Positions 42,436-51,901 are shown, numbered from the stretch's first letter. The stretch is DNA of 64,000 bases from Geothrix sp. PMB-07 (GCF_030758935.1 NZ_CP132333.1:620001-684000); one strand, 5' to 3'. The notes: generated by a model not told the origin, from the letters alone. Program-made: numbers and translations.

Positions 42436-42918
42436 TCACTCCAGGCTTTTCAATGCGGCCTGCGTGACATCCGGGAAGCTGAGGATCCTCTGGCCCTTGT
42501 GGTCCTTGAGGAAGGCCTTGGCTTCGGCTTCGGTGGCGAAGGGCACGAGCTCCTGGCCCATGGGGCCCAGGATGTCGCTTCGGAGCACGAAGAAGGCCTT
42601 CCGCGCGTCGATGTGCTTGAGGGCGTAGTAGTCCTTCACGAGGATGGCATCGATGTCGGCGCCACTGCGTTTCTTGGCGTAGCGCTTCAGGTCCAGCAGG
42701 TAGTGGAAGAGATCCTTGGGCCCGTCGAACCAGGCCTGGGCGCCATCCTTGAAGACCACGGCCGCGGCCCAATCGGGGAAATTGGCCACATACATGCCGC
42801 AGACCGCGCAGTTGCCCTTGGGTGGCAGCGGCTTGCTGTCGGCCCAGCCGGGGGCGGCCAGGGCGAAGGCGAGGCCGAGGGTGCAGAGCCTCCTCAGCAC
42901 GGGAGCACCGGTGAGCAA
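42436..42918 (-). CDS. NosL-like copper-binding protein
   Basis: 160 residues from TTG 42918; GTG 42900 (VLRRLCTLG...) is an alternative start. A signal peptide (LCTLGLAFALAAPGWAD) is followed by the NosL signature GNCAVCGMYVANFPDWAAAVVFKDG, in which C-x-x-C-G-M provides the Cu(I) ligands, then FFVLRSDILGPMGQELVPF. In denitrifiers NosL is the copper chaperone for nitrous-oxide reductase. No nosZ lies in the window, so here it probably feeds another copper or metalloprotein. First gene of the leftward operon and divergent from the SCO copper chaperone. Confidence 0.85.
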   Translation of the reverse strand: MLTGAPVLRRLCTLGLAFALAAPGWADSKPLPPKGNCAVCGMYVANFPDWAAAVVFKDGAQAWFDGPKDLFHYLLDLKRYAKKRSGADIDAILVKDYYALKHIDARKAFFVLRSDILGPMGQELVPFATEAEAKAFLKDHKGQRILSFPDVTQAALKSLE

Positions 42919-43006
42919 AGGGGCAGGCCGGACAGCCGTGGATGCATGGATTCCTCACCGTTTCGGGAGCATTCAGTCTAGTCCACGGCCTTGTGGGGAG
43001 GGCAAG

Positions 43007-43022
43007 TGGGGAGAACTCCCCA
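43007..43022. promoter_or_regulatory. Inverted-heptamer (7-2-7) site between nosL and SCO genes
   Basis: TGGGGAG-AA-CTCCCCA: two perfect inverted heptamers separated by 2 bp, the geometry recognised by NarL-type regulators. It lies in the 230-bp divergent promoter region, 89 bp from nosL and 127 bp from the SCO start. Variants occur at 47217 and 55815. Confidence 0.55.
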
Positions 43023-43148
43023 TTGATTTGCGGCGGCGGACGTGAAGAAATCAAGGACTCACTCGCCGGCGCGCAGTCCACGCCTCCATCCGGCCCTGGC
43101 GCTCAGGAGCCGGTGGCGTTGATGGGGTATGTCAGGAGGGCCTGAGGG

Positions 43149-43727
43149 ATGCACCGAGCCACATTGAACCTTGCCGCCCTGGTCCTCAGTGTGTGGGCCG
43201 TCATGCCCAGCACCCTCTCCGCCCAGGCGCCCGCGCCCCTCGTGCGAACCCTGGAAGCCTACACGGTGCCGGATCTGCTCCTGGTGAACCAGGATGGGGC
43301 GAAGGTGAAGCTGAAGCCCCTCCTGGAATCCGGCGAACCCGTCATCCTCGATTTCATCTTCGGCACCTGCACCACCATCTGCCCGGTCCTTTCCGCGGGC
43401 TACGCCAACCTGCAGGCGAAACTCCCCCCGAACAGCCCCAAGATCCACTTGATCTCCATCTCCATTGATCCGGAGAACGACACGCCCAAGGTGATGCGCG
43501 ACTACCTGAAGCGCTACCGGGCCAAGCCAGGCTGGGATTTCCTCACGGGGCGGCGCGAGGACATCGACAAGGCCATGATCGCCTTCAATGCGTACATCCC
43601 GAACAAGATGGCCCACTATCCCCTCACCCTGATCCGCGACCCCAAAACCGGGAAGTGGGTGCGCCTCTTCGGCATGATGAGCTCCTCCGAGTTCATGGCG
43701 GAGTGCCGGAAGGTGGGGATCCTGTGA
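43149..43727 (+). CDS. SCO1/SenC-family copper chaperone
   Basis: 192 residues with AGGAGGG 8 bp upstream. A signal peptide (MHRATLNLAALVLSVWAVMPSTLSAQA) is followed by a thioredoxin-like fold with C74-T-T-I-C78-P and a distal His (KMAHYPLTL, about 163), the three Cu ligands of SCO proteins. SCO delivers copper to CuA of cytochrome oxidase or acts as thiol reductase. Here its stop overlaps the start of a cytochrome c gene, indicating service to this local electron-transfer set. Confidence 0.87.
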   Translation: MHRATLNLAALVLSVWAVMPSTLSAQAPAPLVRTLEAYTVPDLLLVNQDGAKVKLKPLLESGEPVILDFIFGTCTTICPVLSAGYANLQAKLPPNSPKIHLISISIDPENDTPKVMRDYLKRYRAKPGWDFLTGRREDIDKAMIAFNAYIPNKMAHYPLTLIRDPKTGKWVRLFGMMSSSEFMAECRKVGIL

Positions 43728-45430
43728 GGGCCCCCGGAAGGCTCCTGTCGCGCGCCGTCGCTCTGGCGCTCCTCCTCGGCACTTGTATCGCACTGGGCGC
43801 AGCGCCCGCCGACAAGGTGCCACAGATGGTGGCCGGACTGCCCGCGGAGCAGGCACGGCTCCTGGGCGAGCGCATGTACCGCCAGGGGCTCCTGCCCTCG
43901 GGCGAGCCCATGCAGGCCGTGGTCAGCAATGACATCGCCATTGCGGGCACCGCCTTTACCTGCGTGAGCTGCCACATGCGCAGCGGGCTGGGCTCCTTCG
44001 AGGGCGGCATTGTCACCCTGCCCACCAACGGGGCGAAGCTGGCGCAGCCCCGCTACTGGAAATTCCCCAACCTCTCGCTCGCAGAGCGGAAGGATCTGCG
44101 ATTGCAGACTCCCGAAGCCCGGCCCGCCTACACCGATGAGGCCCTGGCCCATGCCCTGCGCACGGGCATCGATCCCACGGGCCGCGAACTGCACGCCATC
44201 ATGCCGCGTTACCAGCTTGAAGATCGGGACATGGCCATCCTGATCCACTACCTGCGTTCGCTGTCGGCCGAGTTCTCGCCAGGGATCGATGCCACCACGA
44301 TCCGCTTCGCCACTGTGGTCACCGAGGAGGTGAGCCCAGAGGATCAGGAGGCCATGCTCCGGCCCATGACCAACTACGTGGCCCGCCACAATCAGTATCC
44401 CAAGGGCTTTGGCAACCGGATGTATTTGGGGGTAGGTGGCAACGAGATGAGCGGCGGCTACCGCAAACTGGCCCTGTCCGTTTGGCGGTTGACGGGAAAG
44501 TCCGGGACCTGGCGGCAGCAGCTGGAGCGCCATCTGGCGGAGGAACCAGTCTTCGCGCTGATCGGAGGCATCTCGTACGGAGACTGGAAGCCCATCCACG
44601 ATTTCTGCGAGGCCCAGAAGCTCCCCTGCCTCCTGCCCATCACGGATTTCCCCGTCATTTCCGAAACGGACAGCTACACCCAGTACTTCTCCAAGGGCTA
44701 CTACCAGGAGGGGCAGGCGGCGGCCCGCTACCTGCGGGGGATGGAGCCCGCCCCGACTTCGGCGAAGATCCTCCAGGTCATCCAGGAGGGCCCCGAGGGC
44801 CGGGATCTCTCTGCAGGCTTTCGCGAAACCTGGCGGGAGTTGGGCCAGGAGGAGGTGAAGGAGATCCGCCTGGGGAAGGGCGAGTCCCTCGGCTCCGAGG
44901 CGCTGCAGGCGATCCTCCAGCGGGAACGCCCCGCCATCCTGCTGGTGTGGACGGGGGCCGACAGCTTCTTGGCCCTGCGCGACCTGGCCAACCAGCCCAC
45001 GCATCCGGAAGCCGTCTTCATGTCGAGCCGCTTTCTGCGCACCCGCCTGAAGGACCTTCCCGAAGCGGCGCGTTCCTTCACCTGGCTCACCTACCCCTAC
45101 CGGGATCCCAAGGATGAGCCGGATGTCTCGAAGTACGCGGACTCTCTGCTGGCAGGCATGACCCAGCGCAACCCGGAGCCCCGGATCTACACGCGGGTCT
45201 ACTCGATGATTCAGATCCTGCGTCAGGGCCTCATGGACATGGACCGGAACTTCTACCGGGACAATTTCATGGATCGGATTGGCATGCAGGCCGATCAGAC
45301 TCTGCCGGATTTCCTCCGCCTGAGTTTCGGTCCAGGCCAGCGCTACGCTTCCAAAGGCTGTTACATCATGCAGCTGGGGCCGGGCCCCCAGCCCCAATTG
45401 CTGCGCAAAAGCGATTGGGTGCTGCACTGA
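43724..45430 (+). CDS. Cytochrome c fused to a type-1 periplasmic-binding-protein domain
   Basis: 568 residues from GTG 43724, which overlaps the SCO stop. Signal peptide to about residue 27. A mono-heme c domain follows: C80-V-S-C83-H84 then MRSGLG, with probable axial Met in HAIMPRYQL (about 165) and the helix pattern of class I cytochromes. From about 200 the protein switches to a Leu/Ile/Val-binding-like bilobed domain (IRFATVVTEE..., NRMYLGVGGNEMSGGYRKL..., EPVFALIGGISYGDWKPIHDFCEAQKLPCLLPITDFP, ILLVWTGADSFLALRDLA). No transporter genes accompany it. This may couple ligand binding to electron transfer or sensing. Confidence 0.78.
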   Translation: MRAPGRLLSRAVALALLLGTCIALGAAPADKVPQMVAGLPAEQARLLGERMYRQGLLPSGEPMQAVVSNDIAIAGTAFTCVSCHMRSGLGSFEGGIVTLPTNGAKLAQPRYWKFPNLSLAERKDLRLQTPEARPAYTDEALAHALRTGIDPTGRELHAIMPRYQLEDRDMAILIHYLRSLSAEFSPGIDATTIRFATVVTEEVSPEDQEAMLRPMTNYVARHNQYPKGFGNRMYLGVGGNEMSGGYRKLALSVWRLTGKSGTWRQQLERHLAEEPVFALIGGISYGDWKPIHDFCEAQKLPCLLPITDFPVISETDSYTQYFSKGYYQEGQAAARYLRGMEPAPTSAKILQVIQEGPEGRDLSAGFRETWRELGQEEVKEIRLGKGESLGSEALQAILQRERPAILLVWTGADSFLALRDLANQPTHPEAVFMSSRFLRTRLKDLPEAARSFTWLTYPYRDPKDEPDVSKYADSLLAGMTQRNPEPRIYTRVYSMIQILRQGLMDMDRNFYRDNFMDRIGMQADQTLPDFLRLSFGPGQRYASKGCYIMQLGPGPQPQLLRKSDWVLH

Positions 45431-45496
45431 GGGGATGGAGTGAACGCGTATGATCAAGGCTTCCCATCGTCGTCCCCTTTCGGATATGAGGTCGTC

Positions 45497-47116
45497 ATGC
45501 GCGTGATCGGCAGCTGGATAACTTGGCTGTTCCTGGGCTTGGCGCTGCTCCATGTGGGGTGTAAGGACCCGGCGCAGGCGCCCACGGGACTGAGCTACAG
45601 CGCGTACCCGGCTGTCTATCTGGTGAACGTGGCCATTACCGAAAACAAACCCACGACGGGGGGCGGGGCACCCACGGGCTATTCGGTGAGCCCAGCCTTG
45701 CCCGCGGGATTGAACCTCGATGCCAGCACAGGGGTGATTTCCGGAACCCCGACCACCGCCGCAGCCCAGGCCACCTACACCGTGACGGCCACCAACGGCG
45801 GTGGCAGTGCCACGGTGGCCCTCAGCATCACCGTGGGCAGCGGCACCCTCAGCATCACCACGCAACCCGCCAGCCAGACCGTGCTGGAAGGGCAGACAGC
45901 CACTTTCAGCGTGGTGGCCGCTGGAACCGGCACCCTCACGTATCAGTGGGAAAGGGATGGTGTGGCCATCACCGGAGCCACCTCGGCCTCCTACACCACG
46001 CCTGCCACGGTTCTTGCCGACAGCGGCGCCGCGTTCCGTGTGAGCGTGACGGATGCAACGAACACCGTCGTGAAAAGCGACCCCGCCACCTTGACCGTGA
46101 CGGGGGCCGCGGGCTCGGGCACCACCGTCAGCACGGGCAGCATGGCCACGCCGCGGGCCTATCACACTGCCACCCTTCTCAAGAATGGCCAGGTGCTGGT
46201 CGTGGGCGGCAGCGATGGCAGCCTCGCACTGGCCAGCGCAGAGCTCTACGACCCCGCCACGGGCGCCTTCACGGCCACGGGCAGCCTCGTCACCGCGCGG
46301 CAGCAGCACAGCGCCACCTTGCTGGCCGATGGAAAGGTGCTCATCGCCGGTGGGGTGAACCTGGGCGCCACCCTGGCCTCAGCGGAAGTGTACGATCCCG
46401 CCGCGGGCACCTTCACGGCCACCGGGAATCTGGCCGCTGCCCGTTCCGATCACAGCGCCACCTTGCTGGCGAGCGGCAAGGTGCTGATGGTCTCTGGGCG
46501 CGACCTTGGCACCTATGTGGCCACCGCGGAGGTGTACGATCCGGCGGCGGGCACCTTCAGTGCCACCACCTCTGCCCCTCTGGCCACGCGGGCCACCCAC
46601 ACGGCCACCCTCCTGGGCAACGGCAAGGTTCTTGTCGCGGGTGGATTCCGAGCGAGCGCCCTGTCGACGTCAGAGCTCTACGACCCCGCCACAGGAGCCT
46701 TCACTGCGGCGGCAAGCATGTCCGCGGCCCGCTCGTACCACTCGGCAACCCTGTTGCCCAACGGTCAGGTTCTGATGGCCGGTGGCTCGGCCAGTGTGCA
46801 GGCGGAACTCTACAATCCGGCCACCGGCACGTTCACGGCCTCGGGGAGCTTGGCCGCGGCCCGGAGCTTCTGGCACACGGCGACCCTGCTCGCCACGGGG
46901 AAGGTTTTGGTGTTCGGTGGCCGAGGTACCGGCACACCGGCCCCCATCCTGGCCTCCGGAGAGCTGTTCGACCCCGCCACTGGGCTCTTCTCGGCCACAG
47001 GCAGCCTGGGCACGGCGCGGGAGCTGCACACCTCCATCGCGCTTCCCAATGGCAAGGTGCTGGTGGTGGGCGGGGTCGGGTTCGGCTACTTGGCGAGCGC
47101 CGAGCTCTACTACTGA
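45497..47116 (+). CDS. Secreted Ig-like / seven-Kelch-repeat lipoprotein
   Basis: Start set at ATG 45497 because it begins a lipoprotein-like leader (SWITWLFLGLALLHVGC); upstream in-frame GTG 45440 adds no signal. 539 residues: a putative-Ig (He-PIG) domain (PAVYLVNVAITENKPTTGGG..., to 130), an Ig-like domain with TITTQPASQTVLEGQTATFSV (135-220) and seven Kelch units of about 45-50 residues built on HSATLL-x-x-GKVL-x-x-GG...AE-x-YDPA-x-G-x-F. Seven units would close a complete propeller. The non-canonical -3 residue (His) makes lipidation uncertain. Probably extracytoplasmic binding; 66 bp after the cytochrome gene. Confidence 0.78.
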   Translation: MRVIGSWITWLFLGLALLHVGCKDPAQAPTGLSYSAYPAVYLVNVAITENKPTTGGGAPTGYSVSPALPAGLNLDASTGVISGTPTTAAAQATYTVTATNGGGSATVALSITVGSGTLSITTQPASQTVLEGQTATFSVVAAGTGTLTYQWERDGVAITGATSASYTTPATVLADSGAAFRVSVTDATNTVVKSDPATLTVTGAAGSGTTVSTGSMATPRAYHTATLLKNGQVLVVGGSDGSLALASAELYDPATGAFTATGSLVTARQQHSATLLADGKVLIAGGVNLGATLASAEVYDPAAGTFTATGNLAAARSDHSATLLASGKVLMVSGRDLGTYVATAEVYDPAAGTFSATTSAPLATRATHTATLLGNGKVLVAGGFRASALSTSELYDPATGAFTAAASMSAARSYHSATLLPNGQVLMAGGSASVQAELYNPATGTFTASGSLAAARSFWHTATLLATGKVLVFGGRGTGTPAPILASGELFDPATGLFSATGSLGTARELHTSIALPNGKVLVVGGVGFGYLASAELYY

Positions 47117-47204
47117 ATTCTGAGCCTCGCGGATCATGACCGCGTGATCGCTTTCCAGAGACCGGGTCGAGGGTCGGGAAAGCTGGATTCGATTTAAGGG
47201 TTTC

Positions 47205-47232
47205 CCCCCCATCCGATGGGGGGAACTACCCA
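47205..47232. promoter_or_regulatory. Hairpin plus 7-2-7 site upstream of multicopper oxidase
   Basis: CCCCCCAT-CCG-ATGGGGGG (47205-47223) is a short perfect palindrome. Its right arm forms the first heptamer of TGGGGGG-AA-CTACCCA (47217-47232), which matches the site at 43007 at 14 of 16 positions. The site ends 146 bp before the multicopper oxidase ATG. The 262-bp gap otherwise holds no gene. Confidence 0.5.
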
Positions 47233-47378
47233 TACCTCCGTTCGTCCCTTCGACGGACTCTGGAATCCACCTTCAGGACAGCCCGTTAGCTCCGGCAGGT
47301 GGGTTTGCCTCCACCACACCGGCGATTGCCAATTGCCCGTCTCCTTCTCCAATTCCCTTTCACTTCACGAGGTGCACC

Positions 47379-50300
47379 ATGATGAAGCGTCTCAACCGCC
47401 TGCTGGCGCTGGGAGCCGCGTTGTTCGCGGGTCTCACGATGCAGGCTCAGATGCCGGACGGCGCCAATCGCACCGCGCCTCCCGAGGCCGGTGGCGACAA
47501 GAACGCCATCGTGGAACGGGCCACCCGCCGCCGCACGTTGGCGCAAGCCCGTGAGGCCGCTGCCGCCCGCACCAAGGTCGCGCTCCAGAACAAGGGCGGC
47601 CAGGTGGATGTCAAGACGCTCGGAGTCAATCCCATGGCCAAGGCCATGGTGAGTCAGGCCACGAAGGTGGCTGCCAAGGTCGCCGCCGCCAAGGGGGAAT
47701 CCGCCTCTGCCCTGATTGTTCCGGGCCCTGGTTTCCAGCTGGCTCAGCCGGACTACATGTTCGGCACCGCCAGCAACTGGCACAACACAAAGCCGATCCG
47801 GAAATTCGTGGACACGCTGGCGGGCCTCGGGCCTGAGAACGCCAACAATCTGGGGAACTACATCCCCGTGGCCACCCCCAAGGCCAACCCCTTCGACACC
47901 ACCTCCGACTACTACGAAATCGGCGTGGTGGAATACAAGCAGCAGCTCCACTCGGAACTGGCCCCCACCAAGCTGCGCGGCTACCAGGATCTGAACGCTG
48001 CCACACCCGTGAACGCCAAGAACGGGCAGAACACCAACTACCTCGGCCCCGTCATCATCGCGAAGCGCGATCGCGCCGTCCGCGTGAAGATGGTGAACAT
48101 GCTGCCCACTGGCGCGGCAGGCGATCTCTTCCTGCCGGTGGATACCACCATGATGGGCGCCGGTGTGGGCCCCAATGGCGGGCTGTTCACCCAGAACCGC
48201 GCCGAGCTGCACCTCCACGGCGGCCTGAGCCCCTGGATCAGCGACGGCACGCCCCATCAGTGGGTGACGCCCGCCCACGACACCCTGGCCGATGGCGTCA
48301 CGCCCATTCCCTATCCCAAGGGCGCGGTCTTCCAGAACGTGCCAGACATGGCCACCGGGGCCAACAGCCGCGATGGTGTGGGCACCTACTACTGGACCAA
48401 CCAGCAGAGCGGCCGGTTCATGTTCTACCACGACCACTCCTTCGGGCTCACCCGCCTGAACGTGTATGCCGGTGAGGCTGCGGGCTACCTGATCGTGGAC
48501 CCCGTCGAGGAGCGGCTCATCAATGCCGGCCTGCTGCCCAACAACCTCGGCTTCTCCAATGGCCCGAACTACTACAACTACGGCATCCCCCTCGTCATCC
48601 AGGACAAGACCTTCGTCGACACCACCACCCTTGGCACTGTCGGTGTCGCAGGTGGCACCGATCCCACGTGGGATGTGAACAAATACGGTGGCGACGGCAG
48701 CCTCTGGTACCCGCATGTCTACATGACGAACCAGAATCCCGCCGACATCTCCGGCGCCAATGCCATGGGACGCTGGGACTACGGCGCATGGTTCTGGCCT
48801 CCGCTGCCCCTGGCCGTCAACAACAACGGCGTGGGCCTGCAGCATGGCGCGGAGCCGGTTCCCAACGATCCCAACGGCACCGAGATTCCCGGAACGCCCA
48901 ACCCCTCCCTGGTGCCCGAAGCTTTCATGGACACCCCCGTGGTCAACGGCGTGGCCTACCCTTCGGTCACCGTCGAGCCCAAGGCCTACCGCTTCCGCAT
49001 CCTGAACGCCTCCAACGACCGCTTCTGGAACCTCTCCATCTTCCAGGCCGATGCGCCTGGTGGAACGGAGGTGCCCATGGTGCCTTCGGCTCCCAATACC
49101 GCCTGGCCCGCCACCTGGCCCACGGACGGCCGTGACGGAGGCGTGCCTGACCCCGCCGCAGCCGGTCCTTCCTTCATCCAGATCGGCAACGAGAGCGGCT
49201 TCCTGCCTTCGCCTGTGGTGATCGCGCCCCAGCCCATCGGCTACAACTACAACCGCCGCGATATCGTCGTGCTCAATGTGCAGGACAAGGCCCTCTTCCT
49301 CGGCCCCGCGGAACGCGCCGATGTGATCGTCGACTTCTCGGCCTACGCCGGCAAGACCCTCATCCTCTACAACGATGGCCCCGCTCCGGTGCCGGCCTTC
49401 GATTCCCGCCTCGACTACTACACGGGCGATCCCGACCAGACCGACAGTGGCGGCGCTGCCACCACCCAGCCTGGCTACGGCCCGAACATCCGCACCATCA
49501 TGCAGATCAACGTGGCCGCCAGCGCTCCGGCGCCTGCCTTTGACCTCGCGGCTCTCAGCGCGGCCTTCGTGGGAACGGATGCGGCCCCCAGCGTCTTCGC
49601 CGAATCCCAGCACCCCCCGATCGTTCCTCAGCTGAGCTACAACAGCGCCATGAACAAGGTGCTGACGCCTGCCGAGCAGAAGCTCTTCACGAACAACGTC
49701 TATGTCCGCATCCAGGACACCAAGATCCGCATGCCTTTCCCCGCCACGGAGAACGGCGTGCTGACGCAGCCCTCTCTGGCCCCCAAGGCCATCCAGGAGC
49801 TGTTTGAGCTTGACTACGGCCGCATGAACGCCACCCTGGGCGTGGAACTGCCCCTCACCAACTTCACCAATCAGACCACCATTCCTCTGGGCTATTCCGA
49901 TCCCGCCACCGAGAACCTGACGGACGGCACCACCCAGTACTGGAAGATCACCCACAACGGCGTGGACACGCACCCGGTCCACTTCCACCTGTTCGATGTC
50001 CAGGTGATCAACCGCGTGGGTTGGGACGGCGCCGTGCGCCTGCCCGATGCCAACGAGATCGGCTGGAAGGAAACCGTCAAGATGAACCCGCTGGAGGACA
50101 TCATCGTCGCCTTCCGGCCGCTCTCTCCCCGCCTGCCCTTCCACCTGCCCAACAGCCGCCGCCTGGGCGATGTCACCAAGGCCCGCCACGAGCCCATCTC
50201 CTGGACCAGCTCGACAGATGGCAACACCGTCACCGGCACCAACGAGTTGCAGAACTTCGGCTGGGAATACGTCTGGCACTGCCACATCCTCGGTCATGAA

Positions 50301-51866
50301 GAGAACGACTTCATGCGCCCCATGGTGCTGACGGTCGCCACGACCATCCCCAGGGCCGCCAGTGCCCTCAAGGCCACCCTTTCACCCACGCTGGCCACCC
50401 GTGCGGACCTGGTGTGGCAGGACAATTCCACGGACGAAACGGGCTTCGCCATTCAGCGCCGCACGCCCGGCGGATCCTTCACGACCATCGCCACCGTTGT
50501 CCCCAACGTGCATACCTTCACCGATTTCAACGTCACTCCTGGCGTGCGCACCGATTACCGGATCGTGGCCTACAACCAGGCCGGTGAAGCGGCTCCCACC
50601 GCTGTCTCCAGCGTGAACATCACCTCGGTCCAGGTTTCGGGAACCATCAGCGGCGTCCCCGCGGGTGTCACCGTCACCCTGGCGGCCAGCACGGGGCAGA
50701 CGGCCACCGCCGCCGCCGACGGCACCTATGCCATCGACCTGCCCTATCCTTTCACGGGCACCCTGACGCCCTCGGCGAATGGGCTGATCTTCACGCCCGC
50801 TTCCCGCACCTTCAACGCGCTTTCCACCGACCAGGCCGGCCAGAACTTCGCCGCCCAGGTTGCCATCACCGGCCTCGTGACCTTCAACGGCAACCCGCTG
50901 CCGGGCGTGACCCTGAACTACCCCGGTGGCCGCACCACCACGGGCACTGATGGCCGCTACACCCTGGCCTTCACCCCCGGCTGGTCGGGCACCATCACGC
51001 CCTCCCGCAATGGCTACACCTTCACGCCTCCCTCGACGGCCTATGCCGCCATCACGGCCAGCACGGTGACCAACTACACCGCGATCTCCAACGCGATCAT
51101 TTCCGGCCGGGTCTACATCGCCTCCAACCCTGTCCAGCCCCTGAACGGCATTGTCATCAGCTTCAGCAATGGCGGCGGCACGGCTCTGACGGACAGCACC
51201 GGACAATACTCCCAGACCGTGCCTGCGGGCTGGTCGGGAACGGCCACTGCAACAGCCCCCGGGTATCTCTTCACCCCTGCTTCCCGTACGTTCTTCGGTG
51301 TCACCACTCCGCAGACGGCCCGCGATTTCGTGGCCACCATCGGCGTCATCGTCACGGGCAAGGTCTCCAATTTCGCGGCCTTGACCTCGGGCGGCCTGGT
51401 CCAGCCGGTATCCATCCGCTTCGGCAACCTCGGTTCGGTGCTCACCTCCACCTTGGATGGTTCCTACAGCTTTACGGTCAATTCGGGCTGGACGGGCACC
51501 ATCACGCCCAGCCTCAATGGCCACACCTTCACGGCCCAGTTCGTCGCTGCACCTGGCATCACCGCGGCGAACAATCCGGCCCGGGATTTCACAGCCTTCC
51601 AGACCATTTCTGGACGGACGCGCCGGACCAACGGCACCAGCGTGAACGGCGTCCAGGTCAGCCTCCTGAACGCGGGCACTCCGGCCACCACCTATGCCAC
51701 GGTGACCACGTCCGGTGCCGGTGACTTCTCCTTCCAGGTGCCTGCGGGCTGGTCGGGCAGCCTCACGGCTTCCGGCATCCTGAACACCTGGACCCTGGTC
51801 ACGGGCAGCAGCACCTTTAACCTGATCAACGCGGATGCCACCGGCCTGAGGTTCAACGGCCAGTAA
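47379..51866 (+). CDS. Very large multicopper oxidase with FN3 and five C-terminal regulatory-like repeats
   Basis: 1495 residues; ATG preceded by GAGGTG. Signal peptide (MKRLNRLLALGAALFAGLTMQAQ). All four multicopper oxidase copper motifs are present: HLHGG (about 278), FYHDHSFG (about 350), HPVHFHLF (about 865) and WHCHILGHEENDFM (about 966-980). This supports a full T1-T2/T3 site set across a long oxidase (to about 1000). Then come one fibronectin III domain (1005-1085) and five repeats of about 80 residues with GWSGTxTPSxxGxxFTP. Size and design recall OmpB of Geobacter and MofA-type Mn oxidases. Likely secreted metal/iron redox role; substrate not provable here. Confidence 0.88.
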   Translation: MMKRLNRLLALGAALFAGLTMQAQMPDGANRTAPPEAGGDKNAIVERATRRRTLAQAREAAAARTKVALQNKGGQVDVKTLGVNPMAKAMVSQATKVAAKVAAAKGESASALIVPGPGFQLAQPDYMFGTASNWHNTKPIRKFVDTLAGLGPENANNLGNYIPVATPKANPFDTTSDYYEIGVVEYKQQLHSELAPTKLRGYQDLNAATPVNAKNGQNTNYLGPVIIAKRDRAVRVKMVNMLPTGAAGDLFLPVDTTMMGAGVGPNGGLFTQNRAELHLHGGLSPWISDGTPHQWVTPAHDTLADGVTPIPYPKGAVFQNVPDMATGANSRDGVGTYYWTNQQSGRFMFYHDHSFGLTRLNVYAGEAAGYLIVDPVEERLINAGLLPNNLGFSNGPNYYNYGIPLVIQDKTFVDTTTLGTVGVAGGTDPTWDVNKYGGDGSLWYPHVYMTNQNPADISGANAMGRWDYGAWFWPPLPLAVNNNGVGLQHGAEPVPNDPNGTEIPGTPNPSLVPEAFMDTPVVNGVAYPSVTVEPKAYRFRILNASNDRFWNLSIFQADAPGGTEVPMVPSAPNTAWPATWPTDGRDGGVPDPAAAGPSFIQIGNESGFLPSPVVIAPQPIGYNYNRRDIVVLNVQDKALFLGPAERADVIVDFSAYAGKTLILYNDGPAPVPAFDSRLDYYTGDPDQTDSGGAATTQPGYGPNIRTIMQINVAASAPAPAFDLAALSAAFVGTDAAPSVFAESQHPPIVPQLSYNSAMNKVLTPAEQKLFTNNVYVRIQDTKIRMPFPATENGVLTQPSLAPKAIQELFELDYGRMNATLGVELPLTNFTNQTTIPLGYSDPATENLTDGTTQYWKITHNGVDTHPVHFHLFDVQVINRVGWDGAVRLPDANEIGWKETVKMNPLEDIIVAFRPLSPRLPFHLPNSRRLGDVTKARHEPISWTSSTDGNTVTGTNELQNFGWEYVWHCHILGHEENDFMRPMVLTVATTIPRAASALKATLSPTLATRADLVWQDNSTDETGFAIQRRTPGGSFTTIATVVPNVHTFTDFNVTPGVRTDYRIVAYNQAGEAAPTAVSSVNITSVQVSGTISGVPAGVTVTLAASTGQTATAAADGTYAIDLPYPFTGTLTPSANGLIFTPASRTFNALSTDQAGQNFAAQVAITGLVTFNGNPLPGVTLNYPGGRTTTGTDGRYTLAFTPGWSGTITPSRNGYTFTPPSTAYAAITASTVTNYTAISNAIISGRVYIASNPVQPLNGIVISFSNGGGTALTDSTGQYSQTVPAGWSGTATATAPGYLFTPASRTFFGVTTPQTARDFVATIGVIVTGKVSNFAALTSGGLVQPVSIRFGNLGSVLTSTLDGSYSFTVNSGWTGTITPSLNGHTFTAQFVAAPGITAANNPARDFTAFQTISGRTRRTNGTSVNGVQVSLLNAGTPATTYATVTTSGAGDFSFQVPAGWSGSLTASGILNTWTLVTGSSTFNLINADATGLRFNGQ

Positions 51867-51901
51867 CCTCCAGAACGTTGCCAAATTTAGACAGTCCATG
51901 T

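Noticed and set aside
43616-46309. 897-codon minus-strand frame
   Set aside because: It is antisense to the SCO, cytochrome fusion and Kelch genes, all with clear motifs and signal peptides; no domain visible in the minus-strand product.
45946-47139. 397-codon plus-strand frame overlapping the Kelch gene
   Set aside because: The out-of-frame reading of the Kelch repeats gives a repetitive Gly/Arg/His product; the in-frame protein has a leader and seven regular repeats.
47286-50297. 1003-codon open frame on the minus strand
   Set aside because: It lies wholly opposite the multicopper oxidase, whose copper motifs are intact; composition (Gly/Val/His/Arg-rich, no domains) is that of a GC-rich antisense shadow.
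50640-51860. Repeat array resembling a CRISPR or tandem DNA repeat
   Set aside because: The periodicity (about 240 bp) is that of protein-domain repeats in the multicopper oxidase; no short identical repeats with unique spacers occur in the window.
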